The notes under the pieces: model-generated | Database searches by the model: none | The model's input: only the letters and a program-made list of their open reading frames with translations | What the model was told of the DNA's origin: nothing | Source: WS-2 sp036507005 | GTDB lineage: Bacteria; Eisenbacteria; RBG-16-71-46 | Assembly: GCA_036507005.1 (NCBI GenBank) | Contig: DASXQT010000015.1 | Coordinates: 1-64,000, forward strand | Reading direction: 5' to 3' | Length of the DNA: 64,000 bases | In this document: positions 25,191 through 33,381 of the stretch, piece after piece | How the letters are laid out: every line of letters begins with the position of its first letter | Numbering within the stretch: the stretch's first letter is position 1 | Program-made: the position numbers and the translations under genes

Positions 25191-26725
25191 TACTTGATGA
25201 CCGCGAGCGTCCGCGACAGGGCCCGGCCCTCGAAACGCAGCTCGCAGACGTAGACGCCCGGCGCCGCTGTGGCGCCGTCGAAGCCGCGCCCATCCCATGC
25301 CGCGACGTGCTCCCCGGCCGGCAGGAATCGGTCCTCGAGCGTGGCGACGAGTCGGCCGGCGGTGTCGAGCACGCGCAACGTCGCCCGGCCGGCACGCGGG
25401 AGCGTGAAACGCACTGTGGCCCGTGCGCGGGCGGGGTTCGGGTGGACGCGCTCCAGGGCGAGAACGCCCGGTCGCGCCGCCTGCGGGACCGCCACGGTGG
25501 GCGACCCGCCGAACCCGCCCGATCCGTCTCCGAACAGCAGCGAGACCGTGCTCGCGTTCTGGTCGGTGGTCGCGAGGTCGGCCCGCCCGTCGCCGTCGAG
25601 ATCGGCGATCGTGATCGCGTTGGGGACCTCGCTGGTGGCGAAGTAGACCGGGGCGCCGAAGCCCCCCGCTCCGTTGCTCAGCCACACGCACACTTCGCCG
25701 GGGTAGTTCGAGCTCACCAGGTCCGTCGCCCCATCGCGGTTCAGGTCTCCCGCGGCGATGCCCAGCGGCGTGCTCCGGGTGGGGAGGTTCGATGCGGACC
25801 CGCCTGCTCCATTCCCGGGGTCGAGAACCACTGCGATCGCCTGGTAGCCTCCGTTGGCGACCGCCAGATCTGGCCATGCGTCGCGATTGCAATCGGCCAT
25901 CGCGATCGACCGGGAATACCCCGGGTCGTAGATCGGCGTGGCCTGACGGAACGTCCCGTCGCCGTTTCCGAGGAGCACCTGGTGCGCGAACTCGGAGTAC
26001 GGGTCGTCCAGGCTCACGGCGATGTCCGGCCACCCGCCCCCGTCCAGGTCCCCGATCGCGACGCCCGAGATCATGATGACCTTCATGGGCTGCGGCGGCG
26101 TGCTCGAGCCGGCCACCGGGCGGGAGACCGTGGCCGTCGCGTCGCGGGGATTCGCGTCGAAGTACATGGGCGCGCCGAGCGTGCCGTCGCCATGGCCGGG
26201 GAAGACGGCCACTTCATTCACGAACTCTCCGGCGACGACGTCGGGCCGCCCGTCCCAGTTCACATCCCCGACCGCCGCGCAACTGAAGTACAGCGAATCG
26301 GAGTAGCCCACGCCCGAGCCGAAGGTGCCGTCGCCGTACCCGCGGAACACGGAAACCCCGTTCCCGGTGACCACCAGATCGGGGACCCCGTCCCCGTTCA
26401 GATCGGCGATCGCTACGCACGAGGCCCCGCTCGCGGCGAGATCGGACACGCGATCGAACCTCCCCGCGCCCCGGTTGAGCAGCACGGAGACCGAATTCGA
26501 GGAATTGTTCGCGGTGACCAGGTCGGGCCGGCCGTCGCGATTCAGGTCGCCGGCGGCGATCGAAACCGGCCCCGCGCCGACCGGGTAGGAGAGGTACGGC
26601 TGGGCCCCGGCGGGAGCCGCGCCGAGCGACCCCACGCCGGCCCACAGCGCCAGCGCGCAGACGGCGCGTGCCACGCACTGTTCGGAGATTCCGGACTCGA
26701 GGCGGCGCCCGATCGTGGGGGACAT
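25190..26725 (-). CDS. secreted FG-GAP/VCBS seven-blade propeller protein with FlgD-like C-terminus
   Basis: 511 residues from ATG 26725; a signal peptide ends near PAGAQ (residue 41). Seven repeats of the FG-GAP type follow (about 50-420), each with a Ca-binding loop of the form D-x-[ND]-x-D-G, such as GDLNRDGRPDLV, ADLNGDGVPDLV, GDVNWDGRPDVV and ADLDGDGRADLA. This predicts an integrin-like seven-bladed propeller. The fifth blade has a degenerate loop (NRDAWPD). The C-terminal ~80 residues form the FlgD-type Ig domain (HPNPARARATVRF ... GVYVCELRFEG). It is likely surface exposed; the ligand is unknown. Alternative upstream starts lack a signal peptide. Confidence 0.85.
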   Translation of the reverse strand: MSPTIGRRLESGISEQCVARAVCALALWAGVGSLGAAPAGAQPYLSYPVGAGPVSIAAGDLNRDGRPDLVTANNSSNSVSVLLNRGAGRFDRVSDLAASGASCVAIADLNGDGVPDLVVTGNGVSVFRGYGDGTFGSGVGYSDSLYFSCAAVGDVNWDGRPDVVAGEFVNEVAVFPGHGDGTLGAPMYFDANPRDATATVSRPVAGSSTPPQPMKVIMISGVAIGDLDGGGWPDIAVSLDDPYSEFAHQVLLGNGDGTFRQATPIYDPGYSRSIAMADCNRDAWPDLAVANGGYQAIAVVLDPGNGAGGSASNLPTRSTPLGIAAGDLNRDGATDLVSSNYPGEVCVWLSNGAGGFGAPVYFATSEVPNAITIADLDGDGRADLATTDQNASTVSLLFGDGSGGFGGSPTVAVPQAARPGVLALERVHPNPARARATVRFTLPRAGRATLRVLDTAGRLVATLEDRFLPAGEHVAAWDGRGFDGATAAPGVYVCELRFEGRALSRTLAVIK

Positions 26726-26966
26726 GGCCGACACCTGCTTATGGGTTCGCTGCGGCCGCCGCCGGGACCGCACACGGCCCGGCGGGCTCGGGGCCCGGTC
26801 ACGGCCGGGCTCCTGCAAGAGCGCAATACTCCGCGCCGCCACCGCGGTTCCCGCCGTACCTCGGGCGGCGACGTCCGGGAGCCTCGCCAATCAGTTGGGC
26901 GGCAACGAGTTCACGGATACGGCCTCCTCCGCCGATCCATCCGCGACCTTTTCGGCCCGCCCGGCT

Positions 26967-26995
26967 TTGACCAAGTCACTAGAATCGAGTAAGTT
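26967..26995 (+). promoter_or_regulatory. promoter and candidate operator of the MerR-suf operon
   Basis: TTGACC (26967-26972), 17 bp, TAAGTT (26990-26995), in a locally AT-rich stretch of a 300-bp divergent gap. Between the hexamers lies an imperfect dyad, ACT-N7-AGT (26978-26990; 10 of 13 positions symmetric), where MerR proteins normally bind. Spacers that MerR remodels are usually 19-20 bp, so the dyad's role is uncertain. The rest of the gap, toward 26726, shows nothing recognisable. Confidence 0.5.
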
Positions 26996-27025
26996 CCGGC
27001 CGTAATCTAACTCCAACGTCAGAGT

Positions 27026-27577
27026 ATGACCCGCCCAATCGAAATCGAAAGCAATCGCCTGCTGCGGATCGGAGACTTGGCCCACCGGACGGGCAAGACC
27101 GTCCGCGCCATCCACCTCTATGAGGAACTTGGGCTGCTCCAGCCCCAGACCCGCTCGAGCGGAGGCTTCCGCCTCTACCAGGAGCGGGCGGTGGAGCGGG
27201 TGCGCTGGATCGACCTCCTGCACGGGCTCGGCTTCTCCCTGCAGGAGATGCGCGGGGTGCTCGAGAAGTGGTGGAACGCCGACCTCGGCCCGGCCGCGAT
27301 GGACGAGCTGCGCGACCTCTTCCGCCGCAAGCTGGAAGAGACGCGCGAGGCGATGAGGCGGCACGAGCAGCTCGCGCGCGAGCTGGAGGAGGGTCTGTCG
27401 TACCTCGAGACCTGCCGGGAGTGCGCCACGCCCTCCACGGTGAAGGTGTGCGTGAACTGCCAGCAGGATCACGGCATGAAAGAGGAGCCGGCGCTGGTGG
27501 CCGGCATCACGTCCGCGCCCGGGGCGTCGCGAAGGGCGGCGCACGCGGGCTTCGTCAAAGTCACATCCGTCGAGTGA
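27026..27577 (+). CDS. MerR-family regulator with four-Cys C-terminal motif
   Basis: 183 residues. A MerR winged helix-turn-helix (about 11-80; LLRIGDLAHRTGKTVRAIHLY, then GGFRLYQERAVERV) leads into a long dimerisation helix (about 88-128). The sensor part has C130, C133, C142 and C145, i.e. C-x2-C-x8-C-x2-C. This differs from SoxR (C-x2-C-x-C-x5-C) and from single-Cys metal sensors. It starts the SUF operon, 5 bp before the A-type carrier gene, so it most likely controls Fe-S biogenesis. A [Fe-S] cluster or Zn at the cysteines is inference. There is no IscR, SufR or Fur gene nearby. Confidence 0.85.
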   Translation: MTRPIEIESNRLLRIGDLAHRTGKTVRAIHLYEELGLLQPQTRSSGGFRLYQERAVERVRWIDLLHGLGFSLQEMRGVLEKWWNADLGPAAMDELRDLFRRKLEETREAMRRHEQLARELEEGLSYLETCRECATPSTVKVCVNCQQDHGMKEEPALVAGITSAPGASRRAAHAGFVKVTSVE

Positions 27578-27582
27578 GGATC

Positions 27583-27951
27583 ATGGATCTACCGATCGTT
27601 GGAATCAATAGCCCGGCCGTGAAGGGCGCTGTTCAGCTCTCCCCGCTCGCAGCCAGCAAGGTGATCGAGCTGCTCGGCCAGCGCGAGCGGCCGAACGACT
27701 TTCTGCGCATCGGCGTCCGCGGCGGCGGCTGTTCGGGGAACTCCTACTTCATGGAGTTCGCCGAAGCCTCCGAGCCCGCGGACGAGGTGATCGAGAGCCA
27801 CGGCGTGAAGCTCCTGGTGGATGCCAAGAGCGCCCAGCTCCTGTCCGGCACGGTGGTGGATTTCGTGGAAGGCCTGATGGGCACGGGATTCAAGTTCAAC
27901 AACCCGAACGTCCGCCACAGCTGCGCCTGCGGCGAGAGCTTCTCGGCGTAG
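27583..27951 (+). CDS. A-type Fe-S carrier (SufA/IscA/ErpA family)
   Basis: 122 residues, ATG 27583 with TGAGGA overlapping the MerR stop. The HesB/IscA domain has the three conserved cysteines C50 (RGGGCSG), C114 and C116 (CACGESF), which bind and pass on a cluster to target apoproteins. The first 16 residues are a nonconserved extension. It is coupled with the regulator and precedes sufC by 105 bp; that gap holds a GC-rich potential hairpin near 27988-28005. Confidence 0.9.
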   Translation: MDLPIVGINSPAVKGAVQLSPLAASKVIELLGQRERPNDFLRIGVRGGGCSGNSYFMEFAEASEPADEVIESHGVKLLVDAKSAQLLSGTVVDFVEGLMGTGFKFNNPNVRHSCACGESFSA

Positions 27952-28056
27952 CGTGGAACCGATCGATCGCAACGGAGTCGCGGGGGCCTCCCGCTGCGCG
28001 GGGGGGCGCGCCGCGACCCTCATCCCGCCGCCCCCAGGGCGGCACGAGAGTTCGAC

Positions 28057-28860
28057 ATGAGCCAGACGCCTGACCTGATCGTCCAGAACCTCCACGTCGC
28101 GGTGGAGGGCAAGGAAATCCTGAAGGGGCTCGACCTCGAAGTCCGCAAGGGTGAGATCCACGCCCTCATGGGCCCGAACGGCTCGGGGAAGAGCACGTTC
28201 GCCAACACCATGATGGGCCACCCGCGCTACGAGGTGACCGAGGGCGACATCCTGTTCAAGGGCCAGAGCGTGCTCGAGCTGGAGCCGGACGAGCGCTCGC
28301 GCCTCGGCCTCTTCATGGCGTTCCAGTACCCGGTGGCGATCCCCGGGGTGACGGTGGCGAACTTCCTCCGCACCGCGCTCAACGCGCGCCTCGCCCCGCC
28401 CGAGGGGAACGGCAGCGGGGCGATGCCGACCAAGAAGGGCATCCCGCCCAAGGAGTTCCGCGCAATGCTGCGGGAGAAGATGGCGCTGCTCCGGATGGAT
28501 GAGTCGTTCGCTGTGCGCTATCTCAACGACGGTTTCTCGGGCGGCGAGAAGAAGCGCGCCGAGATCCTCCAGATGGCGATCCTGAAGCCCGAGATCGCGA
28601 TCATGGACGAGACCGATTCCGGCCTCGACATCGACGCGCTGCGCGTGGTGGCCGACGGCGTGAACGCGCTCGCCGGGCCCGAGCTGGGCGTGCTCGTGAT
28701 CACGCACTACCAGCGGATCCTCAGCTACATCAAGCCGCACAAGGTCCACGTCATGGTGGACGGGCGCATCCAGCTCTCGGGCGGGCCCGAGCTCGCACTC
28801 GAGCTGGAGAGCCGTGGCTACGACTGGGTGAGTGAAGGCAAGGAGGTGACGGCCCCATGA
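28057..28860 (+). CDS. sufC: Fe-S assembly ATPase SufC
   Basis: 267 residues. ABC-type ATPase of the SufBCD scaffold. The Walker A is GPNGSGKST at 39-47, the signature FSGGEKKR at 160-167 and the Walker B IMDETDSGLD at 182-191; the switch His is in VITHYQR. An insertion around 112-130 (Gly/Lys-rich) is slightly longer than in E. coli. The stop overlaps sufB by 4 bp. Confidence 0.97.
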   Translation: MSQTPDLIVQNLHVAVEGKEILKGLDLEVRKGEIHALMGPNGSGKSTFANTMMGHPRYEVTEGDILFKGQSVLELEPDERSRLGLFMAFQYPVAIPGVTVANFLRTALNARLAPPEGNGSGAMPTKKGIPPKEFRAMLREKMALLRMDESFAVRYLNDGFSGGEKKRAEILQMAILKPEIAIMDETDSGLDIDALRVVADGVNALAGPELGVLVITHYQRILSYIKPHKVHVMVDGRIQLSGGPELALELESRGYDWVSEGKEVTAP

Positions 28861-30266
28861 CCACCACGCCCCGTCTCGACATTCGCGAGGGGTACGCGGA
28901 GAAATTCGGTTTCCACGACGCGGAGCAGTACGTCTTCAAGTCCCGCAGGGGCCTCGATGCCGGGATCATCGAGCAGATCTCGGAGATGAAGGGCGAGCCG
29001 CGGTGGATGCGCGACTACCGGCTCAAGGCTCTCGAGATCTTCGGGAAGAAGCCGCTGCCGATGTGGGGCGGCGACGTCACTGGCATCGACTTCCAGAACA
29101 TCTTCTACTACGTGAAGCCGACCTCCGAGGAGGCCAAGTCCTGGGAGGACGTGCCGGCGGACATGAAGCGCACCTTCAACAAGCTGGGCATCCCCGAGGC
29201 CGAGCAGAAGTTCCTGGCCGGCGTGGGCGCCCAGTACGACTCCGAGGTCGTGTACCACAAGATCAAGGAGCACCTCGAGAAGCAGGGCGTGATCTTCCTG
29301 TCCTGCGACCAGGGGCTCAGGGACCACGAGGCGCTCTTCAAGGAGTACTTCGGGAGCGTGATTCCGGCGAGCGACAACAAGTTCTCGGCGCTCAACTCCG
29401 CCGTGTGGTCGGGCGGCTCGTTCATCTACGTCCCCAAGGGCGTGCACGTGGACGTGCCGCTCCAGGCCTACTTCCGGATCAACACCAAGGACATGGGCCA
29501 GTTCGAGCGCACGCTCATCATCGTGGACGAAGGCGCGTGGGTGCATTATGTGGAAGGTTGTACAGCGCCGATATATGCAAGTGATTCATTGCATTCCGCG
29601 GTGGTCGAGATCATCGTCAAGCCGGGCGCGCGCTGTCGCTATACCACGATCCAGAACTGGTCTAATAATGTATACAATCTCGTCACGAAGCGCGCGAAGG
29701 CGTACCGCGACGCCACGATGGAGTGGGTGGACGCGAATTTGGGGTCCAAGCTCACCATGAAGTACCCGAGCGTCTTCATGATGGAGCCGGGGGCGCATGG
29801 CGAGATCCTCTCGATCGCGTTCGCGGGCAAGGGGCAGCACCAGGACGCGGGCGGCAAGGTGGTGCACCTGGCGCCGCACACCACGAGCAAGATCGTCTCC
29901 AAGTCGATCAGCAAGGACGGCGGGCGCGCGGGCTACCGCGGCCTGGTCCGGGTGCAGAAGGGCGCCGTGGACTGCAGGAGCACGGTGAACTGCGACGCGC
30001 TGCTGCTCGACGAGGCGTCGCGCTCGGACACCTACCCGTACATGGAGATCATGGAGAACCAGGTCACGATCGGCCACGAGGCCACGGTCTCCAAGATCGG
30101 CGACGAGCAGCTCTTCTACCTGCAGAGCCGCGGGATCAACAAGGACGAGGCCGCCGGGATGATCGTCTCGGGCTTCATCGAGCCGATCGTGAAGGAGCTG
30201 CCGATGGAGTACGCGGTCGAGATGAACCGGCTGATCCAGCTCCAGATGGAGGGCTCGGTCGGATGA
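28857..30266 (+). CDS. sufB: Fe-S scaffold subunit SufB
   Basis: 469 residues. It forms the beta-helix scaffold with SufD on which clusters are built. Conserved elements are ALNSAVWSGGSFIYVP, HYVEGCTAPIYASDSLHSAVVE with Cys235, TIQNWSNNVYNLVTKRA, and the C-terminal SRGINKDEAAGMIVSGFIEP. No intein is present: the frame runs straight through the CTAPIY site. Two segments (codons 230-247 and 262-275) use AT-rich codons rare in the rest of the window, although the protein is conserved there. It overlaps sufC and sufD by 4 bp on either side. Confidence 0.97.
   Translation: MTTTPRLDIREGYAEKFGFHDAEQYVFKSRRGLDAGIIEQISEMKGEPRWMRDYRLKALEIFGKKPLPMWGGDVTGIDFQNIFYYVKPTSEEAKSWEDVPADMKRTFNKLGIPEAEQKFLAGVGAQYDSEVVYHKIKEHLEKQGVIFLSCDQGLRDHEALFKEYFGSVIPASDNKFSALNSAVWSGGSFIYVPKGVHVDVPLQAYFRINTKDMGQFERTLIIVDEGAWVHYVEGCTAPIYASDSLHSAVVEIIVKPGARCRYTTIQNWSNNVYNLVTKRAKAYRDATMEWVDANLGSKLTMKYPSVFMMEPGAHGEILSIAFAGKGQHQDAGGKVVHLAPHTTSKIVSKSISKDGGRAGYRGLVRVQKGAVDCRSTVNCDALLLDEASRSDTYPYMEIMENQVTIGHEATVSKIGDEQLFYLQSRGINKDEAAGMIVSGFIEPIVKELPMEYAVEMNRLIQLQMEGSVG
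29544..29681 (+). other. AT-rich rare-codon islands inside sufB
   Basis: Codons 230-247 (29544-29597) include CAT, TAT, GAA, TGT, ACA, ATA, GCA, AGT, TCA and TTG; the stretch 29541-29597 is about 44% GC. Codons 262-275 (29640-29681) include TAT, TCT, AAT-AAT, GTA and TAC; 29641-29680 is about 35% GC. The 42 bases between the islands, and the gene on both sides, are GC-rich as elsewhere. The protein sequence stays fully SufB-like. Confidence 0.8.
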
Positions 30267-31627
30267 CGACGGCCCAGAGTCTCCCGGTGACCGCGGGCTT
30301 CGACGCCGAGTGGGGCGCCCGTGCGCTGGCGCGCGCGGCGGAGGCACACGAGCCGCAGTGGGCGCTCGAGCGGCGCCGCGCGGCGGAGGCCTTCGCGCGC
30401 GCGCTGCCCTTCCCCAACCGCGAGGACGAGCTGTGGCGGCGCACCGACTTCCACGCCCTCGAGGCGGCGCTGCCCACGCTCGACCCGTTCTCCGCCACGG
30501 CGCGGGCGCGCGGCGTGGACGACCTGCCGGCCGCGATCGTGGAGAGGCTCGCGGGCGAGGCGGGGAACGCCGCGCTCGTGGTCCAGCGCAACGGCGACGT
30601 GGTGCTCGAGCAGACCCATCCCGAACTGGTGCGCCAGGGCGTGGTGGTGGGCTCGCTGGACCGCGGGTTCCGGGAGCACGGGGCGCGGCTCCAGGAGGCC
30701 TTCGGCTCGCTGCTCGCTTCCGACTACGACCGGTACGTCGCGATCGGCGCGGCGCTGAGCGCGGGCGGCGCGTTCGTGTGGGTGCCGGACGGCGTCACCG
30801 CCGCGCTCCCGATCCGCCTCTTCCACTGGCTCGACGGCGCGGGCCGGCTGGCCGCACCGCGCACCGTGGTGATCCTCGGCCGGGAGAGCCACGCGACCGT
30901 GATCGAGGAGATGCTCTCCGAGCCCGGCGAGAGCTCCGAAGCCGCCGACGCCGTCGCGTTCCACGACGGCGGGAGCGAGCTGTTCGTCGGCGACGGCTCG
31001 AAGCTGGTCTACGGCACGCTCCAGAACTGGGGCCCGAGCGTCTACCACTACTCCAACCACCGCGCGCGCGTGGGAGGCGGCGCCGAGCTGCAGTGGATCC
31101 AGACCGTGCTCGGCGGGCGCGTGGCCAAGGCGAACTCGTACTTCGACCTCGCGGGCCCGGGAGCCTCGGCGTACGTCCACGGCTTCATGTTCGGCGACCA
31201 GCGCCAGCATTTCCACCTTCACACCCTGCAGCGCCACCTCGTCCCGCACACCACGAGCGACCTGCTCATCAAGTGCTGCCTCAAGGACCGCGCGCGCAGC
31301 GTCTACCAGGGCCTGATCCAGGTGAGCGAAGGCGCCCAGCGCACCGACGCCTACCAGGCGAACCGCAACCTGCTGCTCTCGGAGCAGGCACGGGCCGACA
31401 GCATCCCGGGGCTCGAGATCCTCGCCAACGACGTGCGCTGCACCCACGGCGCCACGATTGGGCACGTGGATGCCGAGCAGATGTACTACCTCCAGTCGCG
31501 GGGCCTGCCGCACCTCGACGCCCAGCGCCTCATCGTCGAAGGCTTCTTCGCGCCGGTGCTCGACCGCATCCCGCTCGAGAGCGTTCGCGACCAGCTTCGG
31601 GGCGTGATCCGGCGCAAGATCGGGTGA
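30263..31627 (+). CDS. sufD: Fe-S scaffold subunit SufD
   Basis: 454 residues, starting in an ATGA overlap with sufB. A SufB paralogue in the SufB-SufC2-SufD complex. An N-terminal helical domain (about 1-130, with PFPNREDELWRRTDF) precedes the beta-helix; conserved stretches are LVYGTLQNWGPSVYHYSNH, HTTSDLLIKC, QTDAYQ-like QRTDAYQANRNLLLS, and the C-terminal TIGHVDAEQMYYLQSRGL with His at the interface thought to hold the nascent cluster. Codon use is normal here, unlike the matching region of sufB. Confidence 0.95.
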   Translation: MTTAQSLPVTAGFDAEWGARALARAAEAHEPQWALERRRAAEAFARALPFPNREDELWRRTDFHALEAALPTLDPFSATARARGVDDLPAAIVERLAGEAGNAALVVQRNGDVVLEQTHPELVRQGVVVGSLDRGFREHGARLQEAFGSLLASDYDRYVAIGAALSAGGAFVWVPDGVTAALPIRLFHWLDGAGRLAAPRTVVILGRESHATVIEEMLSEPGESSEAADAVAFHDGGSELFVGDGSKLVYGTLQNWGPSVYHYSNHRARVGGGAELQWIQTVLGGRVAKANSYFDLAGPGASAYVHGFMFGDQRQHFHLHTLQRHLVPHTTSDLLIKCCLKDRARSVYQGLIQVSEGAQRTDAYQANRNLLLSEQARADSIPGLEILANDVRCTHGATIGHVDAEQMYYLQSRGLPHLDAQRLIVEGFFAPVLDRIPLESVRDQLRGVIRRKIG

Positions 31628-31631
31628 CGCG

Positions 31632-32921
31632 ATGAGGCACGGGAGCCCGGCGGGAGCTTCCGCCGCCCACGCGGCGGCGGCGCCGGCCGCGGCGCGGAGC
31701 TTCGATCCGCGCGCGGTGCGGGCCCAGTTCCCGATCTTCCGCGCGGTGCGCGAGAAGCCGCTGATCTATCTCGACAGCGCGGCGACCTCGCAGAAGCCCG
31801 ACGCGGTGCTGGCCGCGATGGCCGACTACTACACGCGCTACAACGCCAACATCCATCGCGGCATCTACACCATCGCCGAGCAGGCGACCGCGGCCTATGA
31901 GGACGCGCGCCGCCGGGTCGCGCGGTTCGTGGGCGCCGCCTCGCCGCGCGAGATCGTGTTCACGCGCAACAGCACCGAGGCGCTCAACCTGGTGGCGCAT
32001 TCGTGGGGCCGGTCGCGGATGAAGGCCGGGGACGCAATCGTGCTCACCGAGATGGAGCACCATTCGAATCTCGTGCCGTGGCAGCTCCTCGCCGAGGAGC
32101 GCGGGCTCGCGCTGCGCTTCATCCCGGTGACGCCGGGCGGCGAGCTCGACCTCGAAGCCCTCCCCGCGCTGCTCGCCGACGGACGGGCGAAGCTGGTCTC
32201 GGTGGTCCACATCTCGAACGTGCTCGGCACCGTGAACCCGATCGCCGAGATCGCGCGCCAGGCCCATGCGGCCGGCGCGGTGATGGTGGTGGACGCCTCC
32301 CAGAGCGTGCCGCACTGCCCGGTGGACGTGCGCGCGCTCGGCGCCGACTTCGTGGCCTTCACCAGCCACAAGATGCTCGGGCCGACCGGGATCGGCGGGC
32401 TGTGGGCGCGGCGCGAGCTGCTCGAGGCCATGCCGCCGTTCCTGGGCGGGGGCGAGATGATCCGCGAGGTCAAGCTCACGGGCTCGAAGTGGAACGACGT
32501 GCCGTGGAAGTTCGAGGCCGGCACCATGCCGATCGCCGAGGCCGTGGGACTGGGCGCGGCCGTGGACTACCTGGAGGCGCTGGGCATGGACGCGATCTTC
32601 GCGCACGACCGGGAGCTCGCCGCCTACGCGCTCGACCGCCTCGGCGAGGTGCCCGATCTCGAGCTGCTCGGCCCGCCCGCGGCCCGGCGCGGCGGTGTGG
32701 TGGCGTTCACGCTCGCGGGCATCCACCCGCACGACGTGGCCACCGTGCTCGACGGCGACGGGATCGCGGTGCGCGCCGGCCACCACTGCGCCATGCCGCT
32801 CCACGAGAAGCTCGGGATTCCCGCGTCGGCGCGGGCCTCCTTCCACTGCTACAGTCTTGCCGAAGAAGTGGACGCGCTGGTCGCCGGGCTCCACAAGGCG
32901 CGCAAGGTCTTCGCGCGATGA
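31632..32921 (+). CDS. sufS: cysteine desulfurase SufS
   Basis: 429 residues. PLP enzyme that takes sulfur from cysteine for cluster assembly. The PLP Lys is Lys247 in FTSHKMLGPTG; the pyridine-stacking His is in TEMEHHSN; the persulfide-forming Cys is Cys386 in RAGHHCAMPL. The first ~22 residues are an Ala-rich extension not found in E. coli or B. subtilis SufS. It starts 4 bp after sufD and ends 49 bp before sufU. Confidence 0.96.
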   Translation: MRHGSPAGASAAHAAAAPAAARSFDPRAVRAQFPIFRAVREKPLIYLDSAATSQKPDAVLAAMADYYTRYNANIHRGIYTIAEQATAAYEDARRRVARFVGAASPREIVFTRNSTEALNLVAHSWGRSRMKAGDAIVLTEMEHHSNLVPWQLLAEERGLALRFIPVTPGGELDLEALPALLADGRAKLVSVVHISNVLGTVNPIAEIARQAHAAGAVMVVDASQSVPHCPVDVRALGADFVAFTSHKMLGPTGIGGLWARRELLEAMPPFLGGGEMIREVKLTGSKWNDVPWKFEAGTMPIAEAVGLGAAVDYLEALGMDAIFAHDRELAAYALDRLGEVPDLELLGPPAARRGGVVAFTLAGIHPHDVATVLDGDGIAVRAGHHCAMPLHEKLGIPASARASFHCYSLAEEVDALVAGLHKARKVFAR

Positions 32922-32970
32922 GCGCGGGCGCCCGGGCGAGCCGGGGCGCGCCCGCGCCGGGGAGCGGCAC

Positions 32971-33381
32971 ATGAGCGGCTGGAACGAGCTCTATCGCGAG
33001 AACATCCTCGATCACTACAAGAACCCGCGGAACCACGGCACCCTGGAGCACCCGGACGTGACCTTCGAGGACGCGAACCCGCTGTGCGGCGACCAGCTGA
33101 GGATGGACTTCAAGATCGAGGACGGCAGGATCGCGGCGGTGCGCTTCTCGGGGCAGGGTTGCTCGATCAGCCAGGCTTCGGCGTCGATGCTGAGCGAGAA
33201 GGTCGAGGGCTTGACGCTCGAGGAGGCGAAGAAGATCGGGCGCGACGACGTGCTCGAGATGCTCGGGATCGAGCTCGGCCCGGTGCGCCTCAAGTGCGCG
33301 CTGCTCGCCCTGAAGACGCTGAAGGGCGGCGTCTACGGCATCCACCAGTGGCCGGGCGAAGAGGAGGAGGGGGAGAAGTGA
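32971..33381 (+). CDS. sufU: SufU-type sulfur acceptor/scaffold
   Basis: 136 residues, ATG 32971 after GGGGAGCGG. The zinc/cluster ligands are C39 (NPLCGDQL, with Asp41), C64 (GQGCSISQASASM) and C109 (RLKCALLALKTL). The wording of the second motif is SufU-like, but only 44 residues separate C64 and C109, so the ~18-residue insertion of Bacillus SufU is absent. It accepts sulfur from SufS. It overlaps the DUF59 gene by 4 bp (GTGA). Confidence 0.92.
   Translation: MSGWNELYRENILDHYKNPRNHGTLEHPDVTFEDANPLCGDQLRMDFKIEDGRIAAVRFSGQGCSISQASASMLSEKVEGLTLEEAKKIGRDDVLEMLGIELGPVRLKCALLALKTLKGGVYGIHQWPGEEEEGEK

Noticed and set aside
28857..30266. Possible intein inside sufB
   Set aside because: The frame passes directly through VEG-CTAPIY with no insertion; the length is normal. 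Only the codon anomaly remains.
31632..32921. SufS seemed to lack its catalytic Cys, because Ala stands at the RAS motif (PASARAS)
   Set aside because: The persulfide Cys of SufS is in the HHCA motif, which is intact here (Cys386).
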